A stretch of DNA of 64,000 nucleotides from Streptomyces sp. cf386. Lineage in GTDB: Bacteria; Actinomycetota; Actinomycetes; Streptomycetales; Streptomycetaceae. Each line of letters begins with the position of its first letter. Within the stretch, counting starts at the first letter, position 1. The position numbers were made by a program, and so were the translations under genes. Positions 1 to 8,052 of this stretch are shown here, piece by piece. The stretch lies in contig NZ_FNHV01000002.1 of NCBI RefSeq assembly GCF_900103585.1, forward strand, positions 590,955 to 654,954, in the 5' to 3' direction. The notes under the pieces are model-generated. The model was not told where the DNA came from and ran no database searches. It worked only from the letters and a program-made list of their open reading frames with translations.

Positions 1-549
1 GAGCAGGTGGCGGCCGGGCGGGGGCTGCGGGGTGGTGAAGGAGTACGGGCCGCCGCTGTGGCCGAAGCCGAACGTCGAGGTGCCCACCGCGTTGCCGCGC
101 ACCAGGTGGAGCGGGGTGGGAGTGGCGGCTACTCCGCGTGAGCGGGCCTGGTAGTAGTACGTCTGCCCCGGCTCCAGGTCCGTGAGCTCGACCTGGTGGT
201 GGGCGGTCGGGCGGCCCTCGGACGCGGTGCGGTTGAGGCGGGAGGGGTGGGTGCCGTAGACGATCTCGCCCTCGGTGATCGCGGGGAGGGGGTGGCCCAG
301 GCCGTCGTTGGTGCCGGGGATGCCGGTGTACCAGGTGATGACCGCGCGGTCCTCGGTGAGAGTGACCAGTTCGAGGTTGACGGCGGTCAGGTCATCGGGG
401 TGAGAGGAGCGCGCCCGCTGCACGGCGGCGGAGGCCGAGCGCATCAGGGCAGGGGCGAGGCGGGCGCCGGAGCGCAGCACCTCGCAGGGGCCGGGGAAGG
501 CCGACAGGGCCGCGAGTGCGGGGAGGTGGGCGGAGAAACAGCAGCGCAT
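1..549 (-). CDS. Metallophosphoesterase with purple-acid-phosphatase-like N-terminus (3' part outside window)
   Basis: The frame stays open from an ATG at 549 to the left edge, so only about 183 N-terminal residues are visible. The visible part has a beta-rich fibronectin-III/purple acid phosphatase N-terminal look: a stretch with VTLTEDRAVITWYT, then EGEIVYGT, then the ELTDLEPGQTYYYQAR motif that ends such domains, then YSFTTP. In this family a calcineurin-like phosphoesterase domain normally follows; it would lie beyond base 1, so the catalytic residues cannot be checked. The start is not firm, because the frame is open further upstream and no clear Shine-Dalgarno is seen. Family assignment is inferred from the N-terminal domain alone. 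Confidence 0.6.
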   Translation of the reverse strand, partial: MRCCFSAHLPALAALSAFPGPCEVLRSGARLAPALMRSASAAVQRARSSHPDDLTAVNLELVTLTEDRAVITWYTGIPGTNDGLGHPLPAITEGEIVYGTHPSRLNRTASEGRPTAHHQVELTDLEPGQTYYYQARSRGVAATPTPLHLVRGNAVGTSTFGFGHSGGPYSFTTPQPPPGRHLL

Positions 550-773
550 GTCCTCGATATGGCCCAGAGCGGTTAACGGGGGAGGTGGCGGTGGCGGCGG
601 GGCCAGGTCCGGCGCGAGACATCTCCATGGAACGGAACGCGACATCTCCATGGAAGCAGGGCGAAGGCGGTCATCGTAAGGAGTGTGCCGAGTCTCACTG
701 ATCCCGAGTTGTGGTCTTTGATCCGGTACTACGATCGGTCGGGCCGGGTGAGGGCTCACCGAGGGGGCGGGCA

Positions 774-1235
774 GTGACTGCGCTGAGTGAGGGTTCGGAG
801 GGCGCGGAGGGGGCGGAGATCGGTGGCCGCGAGCCGTTGGGCGCGGACCGGATCAAGCACCTTGAGTTCATCCAGGCGACGATCACGCGATTGGGGACCA
901 ACTCGTTCCTGGTGAAGGGCTGGGCGCTGACCCTGGCCGCGGGCCTGTTCGCGCTGTCCGCGAGCCGGTTGAGCTGGCAGATCGCGGGCGTCGGCATCGT
1001 GCCGCTGCTCTGCTTCTGGTACCTGGACTGCTACTTCCTACGCCAGGAGCGGGCCTTCCGCCGGCTCTACGACGATGCGCGGAGCCCCGACAGCTCGGTC
1101 GAGATGCTCTCCATGAACGTGGCGCCGTATCTGGCCCGGATGCCGTGGCCGGAGGTGTGGCTGACGCCGACACTGCTGCTGTTCTACGCGCCGTTGCTGC
1201 TGGCCGACCTGGCGCTGGTCGTGTTCGCTCTGTGA
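774..1235 (+). CDS. Small membrane protein of unknown function
   Basis: Encodes 153 residues. The GTG at 774 is chosen because a purine-rich GAGGGGGCGGG precedes it; an in-frame ATG lies at 711. The N-terminal 25 residues are polar, then a helix (IKHLEFIQATITRLGTNS) leads into two closely spaced membrane segments at about residues 48-85, an amphipathic loop, and a third hydrophobic stretch at the C-terminus (TLLLFYAPLLLADLALVVF). This layout resembles small bacterial membrane proteins of the SLATT/2TM sensor type, but I cannot assign a family. Its last 52 bases overlap the convergent HIT gene. Confidence 0.7.
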   Translation: MTALSEGSEGAEGAEIGGREPLGADRIKHLEFIQATITRLGTNSFLVKGWALTLAAGLFALSASRLSWQIAGVGIVPLLCFWYLDCYFLRQERAFRRLYDDARSPDSSVEMLSMNVAPYLARMPWPEVWLTPTLLLFYAPLLLADLALVVFAL

Positions 1236-1693
1236 GTGGGCGTGGGTTCCGGTGGGCCGATGGCCGCGGAGAGGCGGGCGGCGAGCGCGTCGGTCGCGGC
1301 CTCGTCCTCGTACCGGAAGCCCGCGCCCTTCGGCGGCCAGATGGACCCCATCGTGTCGCCGGGGCTGCGCGGCACGAGGTGCACATGGGTGTGGAACACG
1401 GTCTGGGTGGCCACCGCGCCCGCGGAGTTGACGACGTTCATGCCGGCGGGCCGGAGAACCTCGCGGAGCGCCCGGCCCACCACCATGACGGTGTGGAAGA
1501 GCCGCTGGGCCGCCGCCTCGTCCATCGCCCACAGGTCCGCCGCGTGCGCCTTCGGCACGACCAGGGTGTGCCCCCGGGTGGCGGGCGCCAGCGGGAAGAA
1601 GGCGAGGGTGTGCTCGTCCTCGTGCACCACCCGCGCCTCGCCGGTGCCGGCGACGATCTCGCAGAAGACGCAGTCCTGTTCACGGACGCCCAT
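1184..1693 (-). CDS. HIT family protein (histidine-triad nucleotide-binding hydrolase)
   Basis: A 169-residue HIT protein. HIT enzymes hydrolyse nucleoside phosphoramidates or dinucleotides in the cytosol, using a histidine triad. The triad is present as HTHVHLVP at residues 101-108. The DCVFCEI motif (Cys8, Cys11) matches the zinc-ligand pair of Hint-type proteins, and AFFPLAPATRGHTLVVPKAH is the usual nucleotide-binding beta-hairpin. The ATG at 1693 gives a standard family N-terminus; longer in-frame starts add unrelated sequence. The C-terminus carries about 25 polar residues beyond the usual end and overlaps the 3' end of the upstream membrane-protein gene on the other strand. Confidence 0.88.
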   Translation of the reverse strand: MGVREQDCVFCEIVAGTGEARVVHEDEHTLAFFPLAPATRGHTLVVPKAHAADLWAMDEAAAQRLFHTVMVVGRALREVLRPAGMNVVNSAGAVATQTVFHTHVHLVPRSPGDTMGSIWPPKGAGFRYEDEAATDALAARLSAAIGPPEPTPTHRANTTSARSASSNGA

Positions 1694-1837
1694 GGACCAT
1701 CCCTGTCGCTCCCTGACGTTCCCCGTCGCTCTGAAGTGTCCGCAAGCTGAATTGTCCGCAAGAGTATGCCGAGCCCGACTGGTCGCCGGTGCCCTCTCGG
1801 GCGCACCCTGGAAGCAGGTCTTCCGGAGGTGATCGTC

Positions 1838-2113
1838 ATGATGCACACCACAGTGGGATGGCATGTCGAGATGGAGTTCCTGGAGGACGACCAGCACACC
1901 CGGGCGGTCGCGCTGGTGCGTCTCCCCGACGGCTCCGAGGTACGCGCCCACGGACACGCCACACGGCACCACACCGACTCCAATCAGCCACGGGTCGGCG
2001 AGGAGATCGCCGCGGCCCGTGCCCTGAACGAACTGGCGATGCAACTACTCACCAAGGCCCACGGCGAAATCGACCAGGCCTCGGGCCGCACGTCCCACCC
2101 AATCCACGTCTGA
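1838..2113 (+). CDS. DUF1876 domain-containing protein
   Basis: Encodes 91 residues. A strong Shine-Dalgarno (GGAGGTGA) lies just upstream of ATG 1838; ATG 1841 is an alternative. The sequence has the DUF1876 pattern: W-H-V-E-M-E-F-x-E-D near the start, TRAVALVRLPDGSEVRAHGHA in the middle (residues about 26-46), and a C-terminal helix with RALNELAMQLL. These small soluble proteins are common in actinobacteria, often near sporulation or stress genes; the molecular function is unknown. The gene stands alone between the HIT gene (divergent) and a repeat-bearing gap. Confidence 0.82.
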   Translation: MMHTTVGWHVEMEFLEDDQHTRAVALVRLPDGSEVRAHGHATRHHTDSNQPRVGEEIAAARALNELAMQLLTKAHGEIDQASGRTSHPIHV

Positions 2114-2565
2114 CCAACCCTGACCGTCCTGCCCCACCATCGCCGCCGAGCGGTTGGAGACCCGTCGAGCGGCGTCATTGGCTCGGGCGCGGTGACTGGC
2201 TCGGGCGCGGTGACTGGCTCGGGTGCCGCGACCGGCTCGGGCGCCGCGGCCGGCCCGGGCGGCGTCATTGGCCTGAGCGGCTGGGCCCGCGCCCGCGTGG
2301 CCGGTGACGCCTGCGCGCGGTCGGTGAGGCCTGCGCGTTCGTTGGTGCTGCCGCCCCGTTACTCGTCCCGGCGGCCGACGTGGCGGTTACGTCGGTGTCG
2401 TCGGCGTTGCCTGTGCCAAGGCCTGTGCTCTCGGATCGGCCTTCATCGGCCCGGGTGGCCGATCCATGCCCGAACGCCGATCCGGGCCCGCGTGGCCGAT
2501 GACGCCCCCGCGCGGTCGGTGAAGCCCGCGTGTCCGTCGGCGCTCCTCCACACCCGCCCCGCCGG
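2114..2565. other. 452-bp gap holding short tandem and direct repeats
   Basis: No convincing gene. The gap holds an 18-bp tandem array (2171-2260) and a 45-bp direct repeat (2291-2335 and 2486-2530). A plus-strand frame 2192-2653 is open across all of it, and both repeats sit in phase with that frame (spacings are multiples of three). However it has no Shine-Dalgarno, is low-complexity, and overlaps the 3' end of the serine hydrolase by 88 bases, so I do not call it. Confidence 0.6.
2171..2260. repeat. 18-bp tandem repeat array
   Basis: Five units of period 18. Two are identical copies of GGCTCGGGCGCGGTGACT (2180-2197, 2198-2215), followed by two diverged units (2216-2233, 2234-2251). The flanking GGCGTCATTGG occurs at 2171 and again at 2261, exactly five periods apart. 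Read on the plus strand the unit encodes a degenerate GSGAVT hexapeptide; on the minus strand it encodes APEPVT. Confidence 0.85.
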
Positions 2566-3723
2566 CTACCCCACCACCGTCCGCACCGCCCGTACCAACG
2601 CCTGTGCCCTCGGGTCCGCCGTCACCGTCTTGCGGAAGCCGTTGGTCACGTAGCCGAAGGCGATGCCTGTGTGCGGGTCGGCGAAGCCGAGGGCGCCGCC
2701 TCGGCCGGGGTGGCCGAAGGAGGCGGGGGACAGGAGGGGGGACGCTGTGCCGTGGAGCATGTAGCCGAGGCCGAAGCGGGTGTTCACGATCAGGACGCGG
2801 TCGGGGCCCGAGGACTCTTCGGTGCGGGCCAGATCCACCGTGGGCGGGTCGAAGAGGCGGATGCCGTCGACCTCGCCGATCAGGGCCGCGTAGACGCGGG
2901 CCAGACCGTCGGCCGTCGCGATGCCGTTCGTCGCGGGGAGGGCGGCGGCGCGGTAGGCGGGGTCGTTCTGGTCGGGGAACGGGGTGATGGCGGCGAAGGC
3001 GCGGCGGGTGAGGGAGTTCGGGTCGTCGTAGGCCTCGGTGACCGAGCGCTTCGGGCGGGAGCGCAGTGCGCCTGACGGTTCGGGACCGTCCACGCGGCCG
3101 GTACGGCCTACTCGGGACTCCTCCGACTGTGGCAGGCCCAGCCACAGGTCGGCGTTCAACGGGTCGGTGACCTCTGTTGCCAGCCACTCGCCGGTCCACT
3201 GTCCCGTCACGCGCCGGACCAGTTCGTCGAGCATCCAGCCGTACGTCAGCGCGTGATAGCCGTGATCGGTGCCCGGCTCCCACGCGGGCGCCTGCGCCGC
3301 CACCGCCTCGGGGCCGCGGTGCGGGTCGAGGGCCTCCTCGGGGGTGAGCGGGCGGTCGAGGGCAGGGAGCCCCGCGCGGTGGTTCAGAACGTGCCGGACA
3401 AGGAGTCGCTCCTTGCCATGTGCCTTGAACTCCGGCCAGTACTCGGACAACGGTGCGTTCAGGTCCAGTTCCCCACGCTGGTGCAGGAGGAGGGGTACGG
3501 CGGCGGCTACGCCCTTTGTCGCCGAGCGCACGACCTGCGCGGTGCCGTGATCCCACGGCTGCGTACCGTCGACGTCCTTCGTCCCGGCCCACAGGTCCAC
3601 GACCTTGCGACCGTCCCGGTACACGGCCACCGCCGCGCCCCGCTCCCCGAGCGTGTCGAAGTTCCGGGCGAACGCCTCCCTGACCGGCTCGAAGCCCTCG
3701 GCCACTGTGCCGTTCACGTCCAC
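2566..3723 (-). CDS. Serine hydrolase, class C beta-lactamase/EstB-like esterase
   Basis: A 385-residue cytosolic hydrolase of the beta-lactamase (PF00144) family. The GTG at 3723 is preceded by GAGGGAG; the protein begins without a signal peptide. The nucleophile motif SATK is at residues 67-70, inside VVRSATKGVAAAV. A Tyr-containing motif HGYHALTYGWMLDELVRRV at about 155-172 corresponds to the second catalytic motif of EstB-type esterases. Near the C-terminus FGHPGRGGALGF provides the HxG-type third motif in place of KTG. EstB-like proteins hydrolyse short-chain esters rather than beta-lactams, which is the more likely role here. It is followed downstream on the minus strand only by the repeat-bearing gap. 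Confidence 0.88.
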   Translation of the reverse strand: MDVNGTVAEGFEPVREAFARNFDTLGERGAAVAVYRDGRKVVDLWAGTKDVDGTQPWDHGTAQVVRSATKGVAAAVPLLLHQRGELDLNAPLSEYWPEFKAHGKERLLVRHVLNHRAGLPALDRPLTPEEALDPHRGPEAVAAQAPAWEPGTDHGYHALTYGWMLDELVRRVTGQWTGEWLATEVTDPLNADLWLGLPQSEESRVGRTGRVDGPEPSGALRSRPKRSVTEAYDDPNSLTRRAFAAITPFPDQNDPAYRAAALPATNGIATADGLARVYAALIGEVDGIRLFDPPTVDLARTEESSGPDRVLIVNTRFGLGYMLHGTASPLLSPASFGHPGRGGALGFADPHTGIAFGYVTNGFRKTVTADPRAQALVRAVRTVVG

Positions 3724-3826
3724 GCCCGTGCTCCCTCTGCGTCCGTCCCGCACGTCTTGTGCGCCTTCGACAGTCAGTCCAACACGGGTCCGTGGCCTTG
3801 GATTCCGATCTGTGGCCGACGTCTCG

Positions 3827-4276
<450 letters not shown>

Positions 4277-4298
4277 TGGCCCTCCCCCAGATACAGCA

Positions 4299-4326
4299 TG
4301 CACAAGTACATCGTGCACAAGGTACT
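4299..4326. promoter_or_regulatory. Probable OhrR operator upstream of ohr
   Basis: TGCACAAG occurs twice in direct orientation at 4299-4306 and 4314-4321, 15 bp apart. The same stretch contains inverted pairs TGCAC...GTGCA (4299-4317) and AGTAC...GTACT (4305-4326). It lies 23-50 bp upstream of the ohr start, between ohrR and ohr. OhrR proteins bind inverted repeats at such positions; the specific sequence is my inference. Confidence 0.45.
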
Positions 4327-4410
4327 GGTCGGTAGCAATCCCATCGGTACGTGGGGTGGGCAACTGTCGGTAACCCGAGATCAGGGGTGGAGGGATCAGT
4401 GGTAGCGGTA

Positions 4411-4878
4411 TCAGCGGTTGCGCTCGGCCGCCGCCGTCGCCTTCGCCGCCAGCTGCCACAACTCCTCCCGCAGCCGGGCGACCTCGGGGCCGCCGAGCCC
4501 GGTCTCCGTGAGCAGCGTGCCCGGTACGCACTCCGCACGCTCCCGCAGCCGTTCCCCCTCCCCGGTCACCGCGACCAGCACCGACCGCTCGTCCCGCGCC
4601 GAGCGCTCACGGCGCACCAGCCCCGCCGCCTCCAGCCGCTTCAGCAGCGGGGAGACGGTGCCGTAGTCGAGCCGCAGGGCGGTCGCCAGCTCCTTGACCG
4701 TCGTCTCGCCGCGCTCCCAGAGGACCAGCAGGACGAGGTACTGGGGGTAGGTGAGGCCGAGTTCGTCGAGCAGCGGGCGGTACGCGGCCGTCACCGCGCG
4801 CTGGGCGGCGTACAGCGCGAAGCACAGCTGCTCGTCGAGCGCCAGCGAGCCCTCGTCCGTCGGTTCCTCGTTCGTCAC
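4411..4878 (-). CDS. ohrR: MarR-family regulator, OhrR type
   Basis: A 155-residue winged-helix repressor. The N-terminal motif LDEQLCFALYAAQRAV carries Cys19 in the position of the peroxide-sensing cysteine of one-Cys and two-Cys OhrR proteins, and LGLTYPQYLVLLVLWE plus LDYGTVSPLLKRLEAAGLV form the DNA-binding helix-turn-helix. Organic hydroperoxides oxidise the cysteine and release DNA. The GTG start at 4878 overlaps the stop of the ABC ATPase gene by four bases (GTGA), so it is translationally coupled to the cbiMQO transport operon, while its likely target ohr lies just downstream. The linkage of a peroxide sensor to a metal transporter is noted in the findings. Confidence 0.88.
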   Translation of the reverse strand: MTNEEPTDEGSLALDEQLCFALYAAQRAVTAAYRPLLDELGLTYPQYLVLLVLWERGETTVKELATALRLDYGTVSPLLKRLEAAGLVRRERSARDERSVLVAVTGEGERLRERAECVPGTLLTETGLGGPEVARLREELWQLAAKATAAAERNR

Positions 4879-5648
4879 GCGCCCATTGTCACGGAGCGCG
4901 GGTCGAAGCCGAACGGCAGCTCCAGCCGGTGGGCGCTCATCAGATCCTCGTCCGCGAGGAGTTCGCCGGTCTTTCCGTCCGCCGCGATCACGCCCTCGCT
5001 GAGGACGAGCGAGCGCGGGCACAGCTCCAGCGCGTACGGCAGGTCGTGCGTGACCATCAGGACCGTGACGTCCAACGAGCGCAGGATGTCGGCCAGTTCG
5101 CGGCGGGAGGCGGGGTCGAGGTTGGAGGACGGCTCGTCGAGGACGAGGATCTCCGGTTCCATCACGAGCACCGTCGCCACCGCGACCCGGCGCCGCTGAC
5201 CGAAGGAGAGGTGGTGCGGGGGCCGGTCCTTGAACTCCGCCATGCCGACCTGGGCGAGCGCCCGGTCGACGCGCTCCTCCAGCTCGGGCCCCTTGATCCC
5301 GGCCGCCGCCGGCCCGAAGGCGACGTCCTCACGGACCGTCGGCATGAAGAGCTGGTCGTCCGGGTCCTGGAACACGATCCCGACCCGGCGCCGGATCTCG
5401 GCCATATGCTGCTTGCCGACGGGCAGCCCGGCGACCTTCACCGTGCCCGCGCCGCCGGTCAGGATGCCGTTGAGGTGCAGGACGAGGGTCGTCTTGCCGG
5501 CGCCGTTCGGCCCGAGCAGCGCGACCCGCTCGCCGCGCGCGAGGGAGAAGTCCACGCCGAACAGGGCCTGGTGGCCGTCGGGGTAGGCGAAGGCGAGGCC
5601 GGAGACGTCCAGCGAAGGTGCGGGGGTCATGTCAGTCACAGGGTCCAT
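4875..5648 (-). CDS. cbiO: ECF-type nickel/cobalt transporter ATP-binding protein
   Basis: About 251-257 residues of a single ABC ATPase domain. Walker A is GPNGAGKTT, the Q-loop region FQDPDDQLF is characteristic of CbiO/NikO/EcfA, the signature is LSFGQRRRVAVA, Walker B is EILVLDEPSSNLD, and the switch is VTHDLPYAL. It powers uptake together with CbiQ and CbiM. Possible starts are ATG 5648 (overlapping cbiQ by 13 bases), GTG 5639 and ATG 5630; none has a decisive Shine-Dalgarno. It is the third gene of the minus-strand transport operon and overlaps the start of ohrR by four bases. Confidence 0.92.
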   Translation of the reverse strand: MDPVTDMTPAPSLDVSGLAFAYPDGHQALFGVDFSLARGERVALLGPNGAGKTTLVLHLNGILTGGAGTVKVAGLPVGKQHMAEIRRRVGIVFQDPDDQLFMPTVREDVAFGPAAAGIKGPELEERVDRALAQVGMAEFKDRPPHHLSFGQRRRVAVATVLVMEPEILVLDEPSSNLDPASRRELADILRSLDVTVLMVTHDLPYALELCPRSLVLSEGVIAADGKTGELLADEDLMSAHRLELPFGFDPRSVTMGA

Positions 5649-6400
5649 CCCAACAAGCAGACCGCGAGGGCCGCGAACGGAAGAGCGAGGGCGTACGACC
5701 ACTGCGCCCGGGATGCGGTCACCTCGTCGATCACCGGCATCGAACCGGCGTACCCGCGGCTGAGCATGGCCAGATGGACCCGCTCGCCGCGCTCGTAGGA
5801 CCGGATGAACAGCGCGCCCGCCGACTTCCCGAGCACGCCCCAGTGCCGGATGCCCCGCGCCTCGAAGCCGCGCGACTCGCGTGCGATGCGCATCCGCCGC
5901 ATCTCGTCCGTGATGAGGTCGCCGTACCGGATCATGAAGGACGCGATCTGTACGAGCAGCGGCGGCAGCTTCAGCCGCTGCAGGCCGAGGAGCAGTGCGC
6001 GCAGCTCGGTCGTGGAGGCGAGCAGGACGGAGGCGGCGACGCCGAGGGTGCCCTTGGCCAGCACGTTCCACGCGCCCCACAGTCCGTTGACGCTCAGCGA
6101 CAGGCCCAGCACCTCGACCCGTTCGCCCTCCGCCACGAACGGCATCAGCACGGCGAACGCGACGAACGGCACCTCGATCAGCAGCCGCTTGAGCAGGTAG
6201 CCGGCGGGCACGCGCGCGACGTACGCGACGAGCCCGAGCAGCACGGCGTACAGGCCGAACGCCCACATCGCCTCCCGCGGCGTCGACACCACGACCAGCA
6301 CGAAGGCGAACGTGGCGACCAGCTTGGCGTGCGGAGGCAGGGCGTGCACGGGCGAGTGCCCGGGCCGGTAGAGCTGGTGGGCGGCGTGCCCGCTGCCCAT
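5636..6400 (-). CDS. cbiQ: ECF-type nickel/cobalt transporter transmembrane (T) component
   Basis: A 254-residue integral membrane protein with about five to six hydrophobic segments (residues about 25-75, 85-105, 115-140, 225-252). The cytoplasmic coupling region contains RIARESRGFEARG and later LSRGYAGS, the two Ala-Arg-Gly-like motifs with which CbiQ/EcfT proteins dock the ATPase. N-terminal YRPGHSPVHALPPHAKL is typical of actinobacterial CbiQ. The ATG lies one base after the cbiM stop, so the two are tightly coupled. Confidence 0.92.
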   Translation of the reverse strand: MGSGHAAHQLYRPGHSPVHALPPHAKLVATFAFVLVVVSTPREAMWAFGLYAVLLGLVAYVARVPAGYLLKRLLIEVPFVAFAVLMPFVAEGERVEVLGLSLSVNGLWGAWNVLAKGTLGVAASVLLASTTELRALLLGLQRLKLPPLLVQIASFMIRYGDLITDEMRRMRIARESRGFEARGIRHWGVLGKSAGALFIRSYERGERVHLAMLSRGYAGSMPVIDEVTASRAQWSYALALPFAALAVCLLGWTL

Positions 6401-6401
6401 G

Positions 6402-7457
6402 TCAGACGCTCGTGGTCGTCGGCGAGGCGTCGGACGCGTCGGCCGTACGACGCGTGCGCACCGCCCAGAAGACGCCGGTGCCCGCGAGGACGGTCACGCC
6501 GACGCCGATGACGCCCGCGAGCCCTCCGGACAGGCGGACGTTGTCGATGTCCTTGACGCCGTAGTCGGCGAGCGGCGAGTCGGCGGCGGCGTGCTCCTCG
6601 ACCTTCTCGTCGATGCCCTTGTCGGCGGCGACCTTCTCCAGCCCGTCCGGGTTGGCGGAGGCGTAGAAGCTGACGAACCCGGCGAGGACCAGGGAGGTGA
6701 CCAGACCCACGGCCCACACCTTGCGCGGGGAGCGGGCGGCGACCGGGGCGGCCGGCTCGGCGGCGGGGGCGTCGACAAGCTCGCCGTTCACCCGCAGCTG
6801 GAGGCGCTGGCGCAGGTCGCGGGCGCCGTAGACGAGATCCGGCCGTACGGCCAGCACGGCACCCACCGTCAGCGCGGTGATCGCGGCCTCGCCGATGCCG
6901 ATCAGGATGTGCACGCCGACCATGGCGGTGGCGACCTTGGCGATGGAGACGTCGGTGGTGCCGCCGACGGCGTACAGCGCCGTGAAGACGAGTGCCGAGG
7001 CCGGGACCGAGACGAGCGCGGCGACGAAGGAGGCGGCGGTCACGGAGCGGCGGGTGCGCGGCAGGATCTTGACCAGGCCGCGGAAGAGGCCGTACGCCAC
7101 GACCACCGTGACGATGCCCATGCACGTGATGTTCACGCCGAGCGCGGTCAGGCCGCCGTCCGCGAAGAGGATGCCCTGCATGAGCAGGACCACGGAGATG
7201 CACAGCACGCCGGTGTAGGGGCCGACGAGTATCGCGGCCAGGGCGCCGCCGAGCAGATGTCCGCTGGTCCCGGCCGCCACCGGGAAGTTCAGCATCTGCA
7301 CCGCGAAGACGAACGCGGCCACCAGGCCGGCCAGCGGGGCGGTCCGCTCGTCGAGCTCACGGCGTGCGCCGCGCAGGCTCACGGCGACGGCGGCAGCGGC
7401 GACCACGCCGGTCGCGACCGAGGTGGGGGCGTCTATGAATCCATCAGGTACATGCAC
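6402..7457 (-). CDS. cbiM: Nickel/cobalt ECF substrate-binding membrane protein (CbiM/NikM fused to a PDGLE domain)
   Basis: A 351-residue fusion. Residues 1-210 are the CbiM/NikM substrate-specific component: the N-terminus VHVPDGFIDAPTS (GTG start, so Met-His in the protein) supplies the N-terminal amine and His2 that chelate the metal, and LGGALAAILVGPYTGVL and NITCMG are conserved membrane motifs. Residues about 250-340 form the extra PDGLE/CbiN-like module with the motif FYASANPDGLEKVA and a final membrane segment. Family members transport Ni or Co; the putative Nur box 20 bp upstream argues for nickel. First gene of cbiMQO-ohrR. Confidence 0.93.
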   Translation of the reverse strand: MHVPDGFIDAPTSVATGVVAAAAVAVSLRGARRELDERTAPLAGLVAAFVFAVQMLNFPVAAGTSGHLLGGALAAILVGPYTGVLCISVVLLMQGILFADGGLTALGVNITCMGIVTVVVAYGLFRGLVKILPRTRRSVTAASFVAALVSVPASALVFTALYAVGGTTDVSIAKVATAMVGVHILIGIGEAAITALTVGAVLAVRPDLVYGARDLRQRLQLRVNGELVDAPAAEPAAPVAARSPRKVWAVGLVTSLVLAGFVSFYASANPDGLEKVAADKGIDEKVEEHAAADSPLADYGVKDIDNVRLSGGLAGVIGVGVTVLAGTGVFWAVRTRRTADASDASPTTTSV

Positions 7458-7476
7458 TGTTCGATGATGTGGCCAA

Positions 7477-7493
7477 ATGCGAACCACTTGCAA
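7477..7493. promoter_or_regulatory. Probable Nur (nickel uptake regulator) box
   Basis: Read toward cbiM the sequence is TTGCAA-GTGGT-TCGCAT, close to the Nur box TTGCAA-N5-TTGCAA that I recall for Streptomyces Nur, a Fur-family nickel repressor. It lies 20 bp upstream of the cbiM GTG start, where binding would block transcription or the promoter. Identity is by motif resemblance only. Confidence 0.55.
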
Positions 7494-7625
7494 GAGCGAG
7501 CGGCTTGTGTATCGCACACGTGATATATGCCTGCCTCAAGGGGCGCATTCCGGAAGATATGCGACATTGGAGGGGGAGTGAATGCACAGCTTTCGCACAG
7601 GTCACCCAGGGTAAGGGGCCGTCCG

Positions 7626-8009
7626 ATGTCGGTAGTCGAGCAGTACGCACGAGTTCACATCGTCACGGACGCGGACATCCTGGCGGAAGAACAGGACGCC
7701 GTACCGGTCGTCCTGAAGTACGACCCCGAGACCGATCCGCGCGCGGTGCGCATTCGTTTGCCCGGGCGCGAGGCACATGAGTGGACGTTCTCGCGTTCCC
7801 TGCTGGAGCAGGGGCTGCGTGCGCCGGCCGAGAGCGGCGAGATACGGGTGTGGCCGTGCGGGCGGGTGCAGGCCGTGGTGGAGTTCCACTCGGCCCAGGG
7901 TGTGTCCGTGGTGCAGTTCGAGTCGAAGGCGTTGATGAGGTTTCTGCGGCGGACCTATCTGGCCGCGGCGGCGCCCGCGCGACAGCCGGAGACCCAGCTC
8001 CGGCGTTGA
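7626..8009 (+). CDS. ssgE: SsgA-like sporulation and cell-division protein (SALP), probably SsgE
   Basis: A 127-residue SsgA-family protein. The conserved core is visible: VPVVLKYDPETDPRAVRIRL, EWTFSRSLLEQGL, GEIRVWPCG and ALMRFLRRTY. SALPs occur only in morphologically complex actinobacteria and guide septum formation, spore-wall synthesis and spore separation through peptidoglycan machinery. I name it SsgE by position: it sits next to two penicillin-binding protein genes, as I recall for SCO3158; sequence alone distinguishes SALP subtypes poorly. It is divergent from cbiM and convergent with the PBP gene. Confidence 0.82.
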   Translation: MSVVEQYARVHIVTDADILAEEQDAVPVVLKYDPETDPRAVRIRLPGREAHEWTFSRSLLEQGLRAPAESGEIRVWPCGRVQAVVEFHSAQGVSVVQFESKALMRFLRRTYLAAAAPARQPETQLRR

Positions 8010-8052
8010 GTTCCGGCTCGCGGTGTCGGGTCCCGGCTTGCGCCGCTGAGGC

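Noticed and set aside
2192..2653. A 153-codon plus-strand frame through the repeat-bearing gap.
   Set aside because: No ribosome-binding site, low complexity and overlap with the serine hydrolase; kept only as a finding.
7458..7625. Cobalamin riboswitch upstream of cbiM.
   Set aside because: The leader is too short and lacks the conserved B12-box; the Nur-like palindrome explains the region better.
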